A program made the translations under genes and the position numbers. Positions 32,759 through 44,519 of a stretch of DNA of 64,000 nt are shown here, one piece after another; the first letter of the stretch is position 1, and each line of letters starts with the position of its first letter. Source of the stretch: Lolium rigidum (taxonomy: Eukaryota > Streptophyta > Magnoliopsida > Poales > Poaceae); contig NC_061510.1 in the NCBI RefSeq assembly GCF_022539505.1, forward strand, positions 395,914,249-395,978,248. Direction: 5' to 3'. Below the pieces are notes generated by a model. It had not been told where the DNA came from. It was given only the letters and a program-made list of their open reading frames with translations, and made no database searches.

Positions 32759-35700
32759 ATGGCGTCCCCAATCAATTTTAACCGGTTCCTAGAGAAGAAA
32801 AGCTTAAGAGCAACGGTAGCAACTTCACCGATCGGTTCCGTCATGTGAGGATCTTCCTCTCCGGCGGAAATCTGCAATATGTGCTTGATGCACCGCTAGG
32901 TGACCCTCCTGCAGAAACTGAAACCGATGAAGTAAAAGCTGTTTACGAGACTCGGAAAACTCGGTACTCTCAAGTTCGGTGTGCCATCCTGTGCGGTCCG
33001 GAATCCGATCTTCAAAAACGTTTTGAGCACCACGATCCTCATGAGTTGATGAATGAGCTGAAAGCTATTTTTGAGACTCATGCGGCCGTGGAATGCTATG
33101 AAGCATCGAAACATTTCTTCAGCTGTATGATGGAAGAAGGCAGCTCCATTAGTGAGCACATGCTCGCCATGACCGGGCATGCGAAGAAACTCGGTGACTT
33201 GGGAATAGTGATTCCTAACGGATCGGGGATTAATCGTGTCCTTCAATCACTGCCACCAAGTTACAAGAACTTTGTGATGAACTATAATATGCGAGAACAT
33301 GAACAAGGAGTTACTCGAACTCTTTGGCATGCTAAAAGCTGCTGAGATTGAGATCAAGAAAGAGCACCAAGTGTTGATGGTCAACAAGACCACCAGTTTC
33401 AAGAAACAGGGCAAGTCTAAGGGAAAATTCAAGAAGGGTGGCAAGAAAGCTGCCACGCCTCCTATGAAACCTAAGAACGGCCCTAAGCCTGATGCTTGAG
33501 TGCTATTACTGCAAGGAGAAGGGACACCGGAAGCGTAATTGCTCCAAGTATCCGGCTGATCCGAAGAGCGGCCTTGTCAAAAAGAAGAAAGAAGGTATAT
33601 CCGATATACATGTTATAGATGTTCATTTCACTTGGTTCTCGTTCTAGTACCTGGGTATTTGATACTGGTTCGGTTGCTCATATTTGTAACTCGAAACAGG
33701 AACTAAAGAATAAACGACAACTGCTGAAGGATGAAGTGACGATGCGCATTGGAAACGGATCCAAGGTCAATGTGATCGCAGTCGGCACACTTCCTCTACA
33801 TCTACCTTCGGGATTAGTTTTAAGCCTAAATAATTGTTATTATGTACCTGCGTTGAGCATGAACATTATATCCGGATCTTGTTTAATGCAAGACGGTTAT
33901 TCATTCAAGTCTGAGAATAATGGTTGTTCTATTTTTATGAATAATATCTTTTATGGTCGAGCACCACAAAAGAATGGCTTATTTCGTTAGATCTCGATAG
34001 TAGTGATACGCATATACATAACATTGATGCTAAGCGAATTAAATTGAATGATAATTCTACTTATATGTGGCACTCGTCGTCTTGGTCATATTGGAGTGAA
34101 ACGCATGAAGAAACTCCATACTTGATGGATTACTTGAATCACTTGACTTTGAGTCACTTGATAGATGCGAAGCATGTCTAATGGGAAAAATGACTAAGAC
34201 TCCATTTTCCGGAATGATGGAGCGAGCTACAGACTTATTGGAAATCATACATACCGATGTGTGCGGATCAATGAGTGTAGCATCGCGCGGTGGTTATCGT
34301 TATGTTCTAGCCTTCACGGATGATCTGAGTAGATATGGGTATATCTATTTCATGAAACATAAGTCCGAAACTTTCGAGAAGTTTAAGGAATTCCAAAGTG
34401 AAGTAGAAAATAAACGTAACAAGAAGATCAAATTTCTACGATCTGATCGTGGAGGTGAATAGCGAGTTATGAGTTTGGCATGCATTTAAAGAAATGCGGA
34501 ATACTTTCACAATTGACACCGCCGGGAACACCACAACGAAACGGTGTATCCGAACGTCGTAATCGAACTCTCTTAGATATGGTTCGTTCTATGATGTCTC
34601 TTACTGATTTGCCTTTATCATTTTGGAGTTATGCATTAGAGACAACCGCATTCACTTTAAATAGAGCACCATCAAAATCCGTAGAAACGACACCGTATGA
34701 ATTATGGTTTAATAAGAAACCTAAGTCGTCGTTCCTTAAAGTTTGGGGTTGCGAAGCCTATGTAAAAAAGTTACAACCGGACAAGCTAGAACCCAAAGCG
34801 GAGAAATGCGTCTTCATAGGATACCCTAAGGAAACTATAGGGTACACTTTCTATCACGGATCCGAAGGCAAAATCTTTGTTGCTAAGAACGGAACCTTTC
34901 TTCGAGAAAGAATTTCTCACTAAAGAAGTGACTGGAAGAAAAGTAGAACTCGATGAGATTAATGAATCTATACTCGTTGATCGGAGTAGCGCGAGTACCG
35001 GAAGTTGTACCTGTACCGTCTACACCGGCAAGAGAGGAAGCTAATGATAATGATCATGAAACTTCGAACGAGGAAACTACCGAACCTCGCAGATCGACAA
35101 GGGAACGTGCCACTCCTGATTGGTATGATCCTTGTCTAAATGTCATGATTGTAGATAACAATGATGAGGACCCTGCGACGTATGAAGAAGCGATGATGAG
35201 CCCAGATTCCAACAAATGTCAAGAAGCCATGAAATCCGAAATGGGATCCATGTATGATAACAAAGTATGGACTTTGGTAGACTTACCTGATAGCCGAAAG
35301 GCTGTCGAGAATAAATGGATCTTCAAGAGAAAAACAGATGCTGATGGTAATATTACTGTCTATAAAGCTCGACTTGTCGCAAAGGGTTTCCGACAAATTC
35401 AAGGTGTTGACTACGATGAGACTTTCTCACCGGTAGCGAAGCTAAAATCTGTGAGGATTTTGTTAGCAATAGCTGCATTTTTCGATTATGAGATTTGGCA
35501 GATGGATGTCAAAACAGCATTCCTTAATGGAGACATTGAGGAAGAGTTGTATATGGTACAACCCAAAGGTTTTGTCGATCCTAAAAATGCTGACAAAGTA
35601 TGCAAACTTCAGCGTTCAATCTATGGACTGAAGCAAGCATCAAGAAGTTGGAACCGACGTTTTGATAAGGTGATCAAAGACTTCGGGTTTATACAGTGTC

Positions 35701-36749
35701 ATGGAGAGGCCTGTATTTACAAGAAAGTGAGTGGGAGCTCTGTAGCATTCCTGATATTATATGTAGATGACATATTATTGATTGGGAATGATATAGAACT
35801 ATTAAGCAGTGTAAAAGGTTATTTGAATAACAGTTTTTCAATGAAAGACCTTGGTGAAGCATCGTATATATTAGGCATCAAGATTTATAGAGATAGATCA
35901 AGACGCCTAATAGGGCTATCACAGAGTACATACCTGGACAAGATTCTAAAGAAGTTTAGAATGGACGAAAGTAAGAAAGGGTTTTTACCTATGTTACCGA
36001 GGCAAGGTCTTGAGTAAGACTCAAGGACCGGCTACGGCGAGAAGAAAGAGAAAGGATGAATCGGATCCCCTATGCTTCGGCGAGTAGGCTCTATTATGTA
36101 TGCCATGCTATGTACAAGACCGGATATAGCGCATGCCGTTAGTTTGACTAGCGAGATATCAAAGTGATCCGGGAATGGAGCATCTGGACAGCGGTCAAGA
36201 ATATCCTGAAGTACTTGAAAAGAACTAAGGATATGTTTCTTTGTTATGGAGGTGACCAAGAGCTCGTTGTAACAAGTTACACCGATGCAAGTTGGAATAC
36301 CGATCCCGATGACTCTAAGTCACGGTCCGGGTACGTGTTTATATTGAATGGTGTTGCGGTAAGCTGGGCAAGCTCGAAGCGAGTGCACGGTGGCGAAGTC
36401 TTCAACGGAATCGGAGTACATAGCGGCTTCGGAGGCTTCATCGAAGCGGTATGGATGAAGAGGTTCATTGTAGAGCTCGGTGTGGTTCCTAGTGCATTGG
36501 ACCCACTAGTCATATACTCGTGACAACATGGGTGCCATCGCCAATGCACAAGAACCAAGGTCACACAAGAGGCTGAAGCATATCAAGCTGCGTTACCACT
36601 CGATTCGCGAGTACATCGAAGATGGAGAAGTAAAGATTTGCAAAGTACACACCGATCTGAATGTAGCAGATCCGTTGACTAAAGCTCTCCCTAGGGCAAA
36701 GCATGACCAACACCAGAATGCCATGGGTGTTAGGTATATTACAATGTAA
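32759..36749 (+). pseudogene. Copia gag-pol polyprotein gene, about ten frame breaks
   Basis: ATG is at 32759. In order: Gag (32845-33345, then another frame), zinc knuckle CYYCKEKGHRKRNC at 33502-33543, aspartic protease with VFDTGSVAHIC (33655), integrase with HTDVCG, RSDRGGE and NGVSERRNRT, reverse transcriptase with QMDVKTAFLNG and FLILYVDDIL (about 35755), and RNase H with SYTDASWNTD (about 36275) to a stop at 36749. Frame changes or stops occur near 32800, 33295, 33498, 33988, 34080-34180, 34460, 34900, 36000, 36140 and 36520. Each domain is recognisable and its key residues are present, but no continuous polyprotein can be made from this copy. Confidence 0.92.
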
Positions 36750-36766
36750 TCTAGATTATTGACTCT

Positions 36767-36782
36767 AGTGCAAGTGGGAGAC
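36767..36782 (+). promoter_or_regulatory. polypurine tract of the Copia element
   Basis: GTGCAAGTGGGAGAC sits directly before the 3' LTR at 36783. AAGTGGGAG is the usual tract in BARE-type elements. Confidence 0.7.
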
Positions 36783-38569
36783 TGAAGGAGATATGCCCTA
36801 GAGGCAATAATAAAAGTGGTTATTATTTATATCTCTATGTTTATGATAAATGTTTATATGTCATGCTATAATTGTATTAACCGAAACATTAGTACATGTG
36901 TGATATGTAGACAACAAGAAGTCCCTAGTATGCCTCTTAAACTAGCTTGTTGATTAATGGATGATTAGTTTCATAATCATGAACATTGGATGTTATTAAT
37001 AACAAGGTTATATCATTATATGAATGATGTAATGGACACACCCAATTAAGCGTAGCATAAGATCTCGTCATTAAGTTATTTGCTATAAGCTTTCGATACA
37101 TAGTTACCTAGTCCTTATGACCATGAGATCATATAAATCACTTATACCGGAAAGGTACTTTGATTACACCAAACACCACTGCGTAAATGGGTGGCTATAA
37201 AGGTGGGATTAAGTATCCGGAAAGTATGAGTTGAGGCATATGGATCAACGAGTGGGATTTGTCCATCCCGATGACGGATAGATATACTCCGGGCCCTCTC
37301 GGTGGAATGTCGTCTAATGTCTTGCAAGCATATGAATGAGTTCATAAGAGACCACATACCACGGTACGAGTAAAGAGTACTTGTCGGGAGACGAGGATGA
37401 ACAAGGTATAGAGTGATACCGAAGATCAAACCTCGGACAAGTAAAATATCGCGTGACAAAAGGAATTGGTATCGTATGTGAATGGTTCATTCGATCACTA
37501 AAGTCATCGTTGAATATGTGGGAGCCATTATGGATCTCCAGATCCCGCTATTGGTTATTGGTCGGAGTGAGTACTCAACCATGTCCGCATAGTTCACGAA
37601 CCGTAGGGTGACACACTTAAAGTTGGATGTTGAAATGGTAGTATTTGAATATGGAATGGAGTTCGAATATTTGTTCGGAGTCCCGGATAAGATCCCGGAC
37701 ATCACGAGGAGTTCCGGAATGGTCCGGAGAATAAGATTCATATATAGGATGTCATTTTATGTGAATTAAAATGTCGCGGAAGGTTCTATGGAAGGTTCTA
37801 GAAGGTTCTAGAAAAGTCCGGAAGAAACCACTAAGGAAGGTGGAGTCCACATGGGACTCCACCTCCATGGCCGGCCAACCCTAGTGGGGGAGGAGTCCCA
37901 AGTGGACTCCCCCTTAGGGGGCCGGCCACCCCCATATGGGAGGTGGAACTCCCACCTTGGTGGGAGTCCTAGCTAGGCTAGGTTTCCCCTCTCTATGGAA
38001 GGTTTTTGGTTCGGGTCTTATTCGAAGACTTGGAGACCAACTCTTGGGGATCCACCTATATAATGAGGGGCATAGGGGAGGGGGCCGGCCACACCAAAGC
38101 CACAACCTGGCCGCCCCCCTTGAGTGGCCGGCCACCCCCTCCCAAACCCTAGCCGCCCCCTTCTCCTCCATAGCTCCCGCGTGCTTTAGCGAAGCTCCGC
38201 CGGAGTTCTCCACCGCCACCGACACCACGCCGTCGTGCTGTCGGATTCAAGAGGAGCTACTACTTCCGCTGCCCGCTGGAACGGGAGGTGGACGTCGTCT
38301 TCATCAACAACCGAACGTGTGACCGAGTACGGAGGTGCTGCCCGTTCGTGGCGCCGGAACCGATCGTGATCAAGATCTTCTACGCGCTTTTGCAAGCGGC
38401 AAGTGAACGTCTACCGCAGCAACAAGAGCCTCATCTTGTAGGCTTTGGAATCTCTTCAAGGGTGAGACTCGATACCCCCTCGTTGCTACCGTCTTCTAGA
38501 TTGCATCTTGGCTTGGATTGCGTGTTTGCGGTAGGAAAATTTTTGTTTTCTATGCATCGTTATCCTACA
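36783..38569 (+). repeat. 3' LTR of the Copia element (1787 bp)
   Basis: Starts TGAAGGAG and ends CCTACA, followed by the target duplication CATAT. Near identical to the 5' LTR. It contains a CATGGCCGGCCA-rich region (about 37868-38135) and a TATATAATGAGG word at about 38058 that could be the TATA box. Confidence 0.92.
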
Positions 38570-38619
38570 CATATACCCGCAGTTATTGTTAGGATTTAGG
38601 CGATCGAGTTTGCACCCGT

Positions 38620-39219
38620 ATATTTTTAAGAAAACATGGTAAGAACATTATTAAAAAGTACTCATGTTGGAAAAACAGGTTTAATCTATTATATATTAAA
38701 AGTATATGACGGGCTCACCAGAAAAAAGAGAAATACTAGAAAATCCCACAATAATCAGAAAATTCGGACCGTTAATTTTGTACACTGAAAGTTATTGACC
38801 ATTAGATTAGATTGGAGTAAAAATTACCCACCATTGCCATTATAATGTAGTAACGTGTCATCGTTTGGCTTGCCATCAAATTAGGTCTTCTTGGCCATCA
38901 TACGTAAACGAGAAAAGAATATTTTGCTGCGCCGCCGGCCACGCAGGTCTGGCCAGCTGCATCATGGCGTCCTTAAGTTTGAAGTAGAAAAACTAGAAAA
39001 GCAATCCCTCATCCATGAGCGGCCGAGTGCAGCGTCACCTCCGTGGTTATTTTATCATATTTTGCTATGGCGTTCAGACTTGGACATAGAGCCGCACAAT
39101 TGGACCAACTTTATGTGATTCGAGGATGGTCAAAGGCAGCTTGCTTACGTGTTTCCTATTAGATCTACCAGCCATTAAACTTTCTTGCTGATTTGGTGTA
39201 CGTATTGCCTGCTAGAATA
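38620..39219. other. unannotated stretch within the CACTA region
   Basis: AT-rich, no gene or repeat structure seen. A plus-strand open frame of 75 codons at 38891-39118 has no recognisable domain. Confidence 0.4.
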
Positions 39220-39227
39220 AGACTGAT

Positions 39228-39985
39228 ACTGTTCCGCAGTTGCTGTATACGGACAAGCAGATGAGCAACACAGCAGGCTGGAAATACAGCCGTTCGATGG
39301 CATCTATTTGTACGAGAGCCGCACGGCAGGCAGGAAGCAGGCAGGAAACACAGTCGTTCGACGGCATCAACCACCATGTCAACATCGCCAGTTTTAGGAT
39401 CAACCAGGTCAGACTTTTTTCAACACTCGGCCTTGATTTGATCGTTATTAAATAGCAGCAATGATGTAACCGTTTTCTTCAAAGTATTTACTTTGGGGGA
39501 TTGTGGTATGTTTGTGCCGCAGTTGTTGTGTATGGATGTGCAGTCGTTTGTTTGTACGAGAGCGGCACGACAGGAAATACAGTCGTTCGACGGCATCAAC
39601 CACCATGTCAACATGGCCGGTTTTAGGATACACCAGGTCAGACTATTTTCAACACTTGGCATTGATTTGATCGTTATTAAATAGCAGCAATGATGTAACA
39701 GTTTTCTTGAAAGTATTTACTTTGGGGAATTGTGGTATGTTTGTATGAGAGCGGCACGGCAGGCAGGAAATACAGTTATTCGATGACGTCTGTTTATACA
39801 AGAGTGGCATGGCATGCAGGAAATACAGTCGTTCGACGGCATCAACCACCATGGGCCGGTTTTAGGATCAACCAGGTTAGACTTTTTTCAACACTTGACC
39901 TTGATTTGATCGTTATTAAATAGCAACAATGATGTAATAGTTTTCTTGAAAGCATTTACTTTGGGGGATTGTGGTATCAAGTATT
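39228..39985. repeat. three diverged tandem units of about 240 bp
   Basis: The words AAATACAGTCGTTCGACGGC, CATCAACCACCATG, TTTTAGGATCAACCAGGT, CTTGATTTGATCGTTATTAA, AGCAATGATGTAAC and TTACTTTGGGG recur in the same order with copies centred near 39350, 39581 and 39827. The units differ by indels of 10-20 bases. Each contains a small inner repeat of GGCACGGCAGGCAGGAAATA. Confidence 0.85.
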
Positions 39986-40859
39986 AACACATATGTCATG
40001 AGCTAGATCGATTTCGTTTATGCATTACCAGTATACTCCTCAACAATTGCATTTGGCATGGATTAGATATGGTATTTTATTCAATCATTATCATGTAGAT
40101 TAAGTACTATCACAAATTGTATGCTGTCAAAAGAAGTATTATTGAAAATTATACTTGGTTGATATGAAATTAAAGGCTTTTTGCGGGAGGTAAAAGGTGG
40201 TATCAATGGGCTCGAAGTTACCAGGAAAAGATCACATTAGGGGCTACCAGATCATGAGGTAATTAGGAGCCAGGACTTATCAAAGACATTATACACTAAT
40301 TCAGAAAAGAAAAGGCGGCATCTCGCCTAGAGGAACCAAACTGGTAAGTTTGATCTGATCGGTAAGTTTGATCCGACCAATTTTAATCTGCTCTCGCTAA
40401 GTTGGTAGGTTCTACTATCTAGAATCCTGCATTACCTAATCAATTACATATAAGAAAAAAAATCTAAGGGTAAACACAGAAGCTGTTTGTCCTAAAAGTT
40501 GTCTTTGTAGACATGTGACTCCCCATCCACAGTTTGCACAATTATTTTTTATTTTTACTTTTGCAATTGTCACGAGAATATTGATCTCAATATTATGGAG
40601 GTTCGACTTTAGTTTGGCAGACACGTCAAAATCACCCGGTAAAAGTTACACCGATTAAACTTGCAATTGCTAACTAATTAATTTGCTCCACACCGACTGA
40701 AGTTGCAATTGCTAATCAATTTGACCTGATGCAACCACCTTTCAAAGCTCGCCTGACGAAAAGCCAGCTAGCTAGATATTAGTTAACAGTATAATGGAAC
40801 CACCACAAGCTCATCACAGCGTTCGGACGTTTTGAGCAGTTGGATCGGACAATCTAATG
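39986..40859. other. unannotated stretch within the CACTA region
   Basis: No gene, terminus or array is visible. A short direct repeat (GGTAAGTTTGATC at about 40345 and 40361) and a pair of ACACCGA.T.AA.TTGCAATTGCTAA words (about 40650 and 40690) are present. Confidence 0.4.
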
Positions 40860-41410
40860 GTCTACGTATGTTTGCTCTTACCGAATCGGTACCATCTCGC
40901 GAACTCACGTCTTACAGATTTTGTTGTACAGCCTTTTAACGTTTTAAAGGCCCATTTTCGTTGTAGGGCTTCTACTCCCAGGATTGTTCTAGCCCTTACG
41001 ACGTTGATTGGGCCCAAAAAATACTGAACGGGCTTGGGCTTCCAGTAATTACCGGTTGCGTTCCTTCTTCCTTCTCCTTCGACCTCCTGCGCCGCCGACC
41101 ATCCTCCGCTCGCCACCAGTGGTACGCCTCCGCAGCTGTTTCTGGTCGCCCACACCGGCATTCTTTGTACTCCTGCCACATCAAATCCTTCTCCCGCGCG
41201 GACACCTCAACCCGTCGTTCGTCCTATTTCTTCCACCTTCTGTGATTAGTGTGGTACTGTGGTTGACCTGTTTTGCGCATCCGTTCTTGGTCCGCCTGAG
41301 GCGCGACAACGTGCGCCATCATGATCTAGTAGGTAACTGTTCTGGTGCTACTAGATGCAACTCTAGACGAGCGAGGCCAGCTTGAGCAAGTTTCCCTAGG
41401 TAAAGTAATA
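40860..41410 (+). other. possible captured promoter and 5' end of a host gene
   Basis: GGCCCATTTT at 40950 and TTGGGCCCAAAAAAT at about 41008 are site-II/GGCCCA-type elements common in promoters of grass housekeeping genes. They are followed by a CT-rich leader-like stretch (CCTTCTTCCTTCTCCTTCGACC) and by a potential splice donor at CTAG|GTAAAG near 41400. No continuing reading frame is recognised. It may be a fragment captured by the CACTA element. Confidence 0.35.
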
Positions 41411-41558
41411 TATCTATTTTTGTACGTGTGTGTCTCTCGGCATTGAGCACTTCGGCATCGTCATCGCGACCACATGGACAGCCGTGGAGCACTTCTCATG
41501 ATCGATCCTATTCCGTGTTATGGTGTGACTTCTCGCCGTGGGCCTGTATTCTCAGCTA

Positions 41559-41637
41559 CTCCCTCTGGTTTTTAATTGACTCGAATTTAGTACAAAGTTG
41601 TACTAAATCCGAGTCAATTAAAAGACACCGGAGGAAG
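41559..41637. mobile_element. Stowaway MITE, 79 bp, intact termini
   Basis: CTCCCTCTGGTTTTTAATTG on the left pairs with the inverted right arm (CAATTAAAAGACACCGGAGG). The stem continues through GACTCGAATTTAGTACAA and TTGTACTAAATCCGAGTC with a 3-base loop. It is flanked by TA at 41557-41558 and 41638-41639, the target site of Tc1/Mariner elements. Confidence 0.9.
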
Positions 41638-41639
41638 TA

Positions 41640-43030
41640 CATATAAAGGCATGAGCAGATCACTAGACTATGCTTCTTTTTACTGTCATGTTCGCGGCTC
41701 ACTGGGCTTCGTTGCAAGATGGTGAGTCCGCAGTTCAGCTCCGAGTTGTTGCATACGTCTGATTTTTTACAAGCTACTGCAGTGTTGCACTGATGAAATT
41801 CAAATTTTTAGGCATAACTACAATTAGAGCGCTGTAACGAGGACTAGCTGCGTATACGATTATTTTTTTAAAATGGTATATCTATCATGATGGTTGGGTT
41901 ACAGGTTGATGTTTAGATAAAAGACAAGATCCGCATGTACATGATTTTCCTGTTTGCTGCAAGAGCATGAAGAATCAAGATGAGATACAAATATTGATAA
42001 AAACATATATATTTGTAGATTGAAGTACTCATATCTTATGGTTCAGATATATAAGTTATATATTTTTTGTCAACTACGCCTCAGAATAACTGAATTTAAC
42101 TTTCGTTTTTCAATTCCATTGATAAAAGGGATGGCTATATCCTGCTCTGAATATGTTGGTAAATGGTTATAGGTTATAAAAGGCATTGTTGAACAGGTAC
42201 GACATGCATAATCATGTCTATTAAACCTTTAGAACATTTAGTCAGAATTAAGAACGTTGATCGAATGTCGCCGATGTTTTAGGTAGTCTTCTATTTTCAA
42301 AAAATTGAGTTGATCGATTAGTCTATGCTACACAGATTATATTTGGCATATAATGGCGCAATTAATCATCAATATATATTTACTTAAAGGGCCACTGTTT
42401 TCAGCCAAAACATGCTAAAAAAAATATTGCAAAAATAGTAATGTGAAACCAAAAACAAGCGTTTGGTCGGCCGAGGCTTTTCCTACCTAACTAACAAATA
42501 TGAAATTCATTTCTAGAAATAATTCAATTTTGTATCTTAATTGTAAATTCCCTACATCACAGGAAATAATTCAGCCTGAAAAATAATACAATTATTTACT
42601 TCATTTATACTTGGGCTTGCTCAGATTTACATATGCAACTATGTTTTGGTGGCTACCACATTTTTTATTATGCATGAAAATATATTATAATAATAAACAT
42701 AATCACAAGTCAATGCGTTAATGTTTTTTGTAATTTTAATTCCTACAAATATTTTGGAACACAAGAATAATACTTTCCATTTTATTCTCTGTGAGTCTCC
42801 AGAATTGGCTATATCTATTATAGAGAGGATAATATATTAAGTTTTAAATTATTATCATCATAATTAATAAATTTATTAAAATAGATTTTCCAACTTCAAA
42901 TATGAAAATATAAATACAAAAAGAGAAATTAAGACCTCACCTGCGCATGTGCGCGGGCCACTGTGCTAGTTTAATTTTAAATAAAACTAAATTTTCATAT
43001 ATGAAAATTGAAATGGTAAAATAAAAAAAA
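41640..43030. other. AT-rich unannotated stretch
   Basis: No gene or repeat boundary seen. The last 60 bases (AAAATTGAAATGGTAAAATA) adjoin the subterminal cluster at 43033. Confidence 0.4.
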
Positions 43031-43032
43031 CT

Positions 43033-43190
43033 TTGATGTGCGCTAGCGCACGGCAAAGAGCAAAAGCGCACGGCAAAGGCTCCTTTGCCGCACGACAAAG
43101 AAAGGATGCCGCACGGCAAAGCTCACCGCACGGCAAAGAAGCATTGCCGCACGGCAAAGCCTGCTCAGCACGGCAACGTCTGGCAGATAT
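43033..43190. repeat. internal CACTA subterminal repeat cluster
   Basis: Nine or so CGCACGGCAAAG words in mostly one orientation, starting with the palindrome GCGCTAGCGC. There is no CACTA terminus at either edge. An AT-rich edge on its left resembles the inner side of a right-hand cluster. GC-rich leader-like sequence follows on its right. Confidence 0.8.
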
Positions 43191-44197
43191 AATTTGTCGG
43201 GGTCGTCCCGACCACACAAAAGCCGCATCTGGATCGAGACCGCCCCCTTTTCCCGTCGCCGCCGCCGCTAGCACGTCGCCGCCGCCTCTCCCCCGCCACC
43301 AGCCACGCCACCACCGCCACCAGCCACGCACGCCGCCGCCTCTCCCCCGCCGCTGCTGCTGCTCCCCCGCCCCGCTAGCTCCCCCCGCCCAGCTCGCCCC
43401 GCACCGCCGCTGCTCGCCATGGCCACCGCGGCCGAGCTCGGGAGCTAGGGGCGGCCTCCCCTGCGCCACGCCCTTGCCCCTGCCCTCCCTTGTCGCCGCC
43501 ACCACCCGGGGGCTGGTGCCCCTGCCCCTGCTGCTCGCCCCTGGCCGGTAGCACCCGCCACCACCCACTTCAGCTCCGGCCGCCACCAGCCACCCGCGCC
43601 AGCTCCGTCCGCCAGCACCTGCAGGTAAGATGTTAGCTACTGTAGATTATAGTGTAGGATTTAGTGTTGATTTTAGTGTAGGAGTTAGTGTAGAATTTAG
43701 TGTAGGATTTATTGTAGTATTTATTGTAGATTTTAGTATATGATTTAGGGAATTTAGTATAGAAATGTGCTGCAAGGAATTTTTATGTAAAAGTGGACAA
43801 ATAAATTAATTTTTTGCACTTTAATTCTTCATGGTGAAGTAATATTGTTATACCACTATTGTGAAAAAGTCGTGTTCACTTGCATGCCTATTTTATTTCC
43901 TCGGTATGCAGGTGATGCTTCGAGGTGGACACGGGGGAGCAGCGTCGCAGGGGTGTTTGACGGGGGGCGGCGTCCCGGATCTTCTTCGGCGATTATCTCA
44001 CGCGTCTAGGGTATAAATCTCCCTCCCACCTTTACATGTACCCAGATTTTTCTTTGTGTCTAGATCACCAGGTCTGTCGCGATACCTAGGCGTCTCTTCC
44101 CGACCGTAAGGGTTACGCGGATAAATATGCATTAGTGGTCTCGCATTTTATGAACCGTAACTCTTACGACATTTATCGGGACAGCCGGCGGATGCGT
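43191..44197 (+). other. leader and intron-like region before tnp2
   Basis: 43200-43620 is a CCG/GCC-repeat-rich stretch resembling an untranslated exon and ends CTGCAG|GTAAGATG, a good splice donor at about 43625. 43640-43900 repeats GATTTAGTGTAG.ATTTA words. An acceptor-like TTCCTCGGTATGCAG is at about 43911. Open frames in the GC-rich part are compositional. Confidence 0.45.
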
Positions 44198-44380
44198 AGT
44201 TGGGTACGTTCTCCCTGCTCTACCCCGATCCGAGACAGGATTTCGGTAGCGCCTCCCCATTGTTCTCCGGATGCACACCCCTCTCGGCTTTTTGCCGAGA
44301 CGTGTATCGGGAGAGCAGCGGGGAGGTGCTGCCGGAATTCTGTCTCGGATCGGGGTAGAGCTGGGAGAACGTACTCAATC
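44198..44380. repeat. long imperfect hairpin upstream of tnp2
   Basis: Two arms of about 88 bases fold back on each other around CTCGGCTTTTTGCCGAG (44283-44298). Matched words include GTACGTTCTCCC, GCTCTACCCCGATCCGAGAC and CTCCCC. Pairing is about 85 percent with small bulges, in the size range of a plant microRNA or long-hairpin siRNA precursor. It lies about 140 bases before the tnp2 start codon. Confidence 0.85.
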
Positions 44381-44519
44381 TACGGATCCGGCGGCTGCTA
44401 GGAGCCCACCTAGTAGAGTTTCAGGTTGATGCACGCGTAAAAAAAATAAAGATATGATGCATTTATTTCCTATTTGATATATAAATGCTATGTTTGTCTG
44501 TTTTGTTGCTGATTAGAGG

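Larger units (their letters stand above)
29775..38569 (+). mobile_element. Ty1/Copia retrotransposon of the BARE/Angela/WIS type, 8.8 kb
   Basis: LTRs are at 29775-31560 and 36783-38569, flanked by a perfect 5-bp target duplication CATAT (29770-29774 and 38570-38574). The LTR start TGAAGGAGATATGCCCTAGA resembles the BARE/Angela/WIS group of Triticeae and relatives. Internal order is gag, protease, integrase, reverse transcriptase, RNase H, the Copia order. The two LTRs differ at about a dozen to fifteen sites by eye (under 1 percent), so insertion was recent. The coding region is nevertheless broken in many places. Confidence 0.93.

Noticed and set aside
42987..43586. 199-codon minus-strand glycine/arginine-rich protein
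   Set aside because: It is a compositional frame opposite a CCG-rich leader next to CACTA subterminal repeats.
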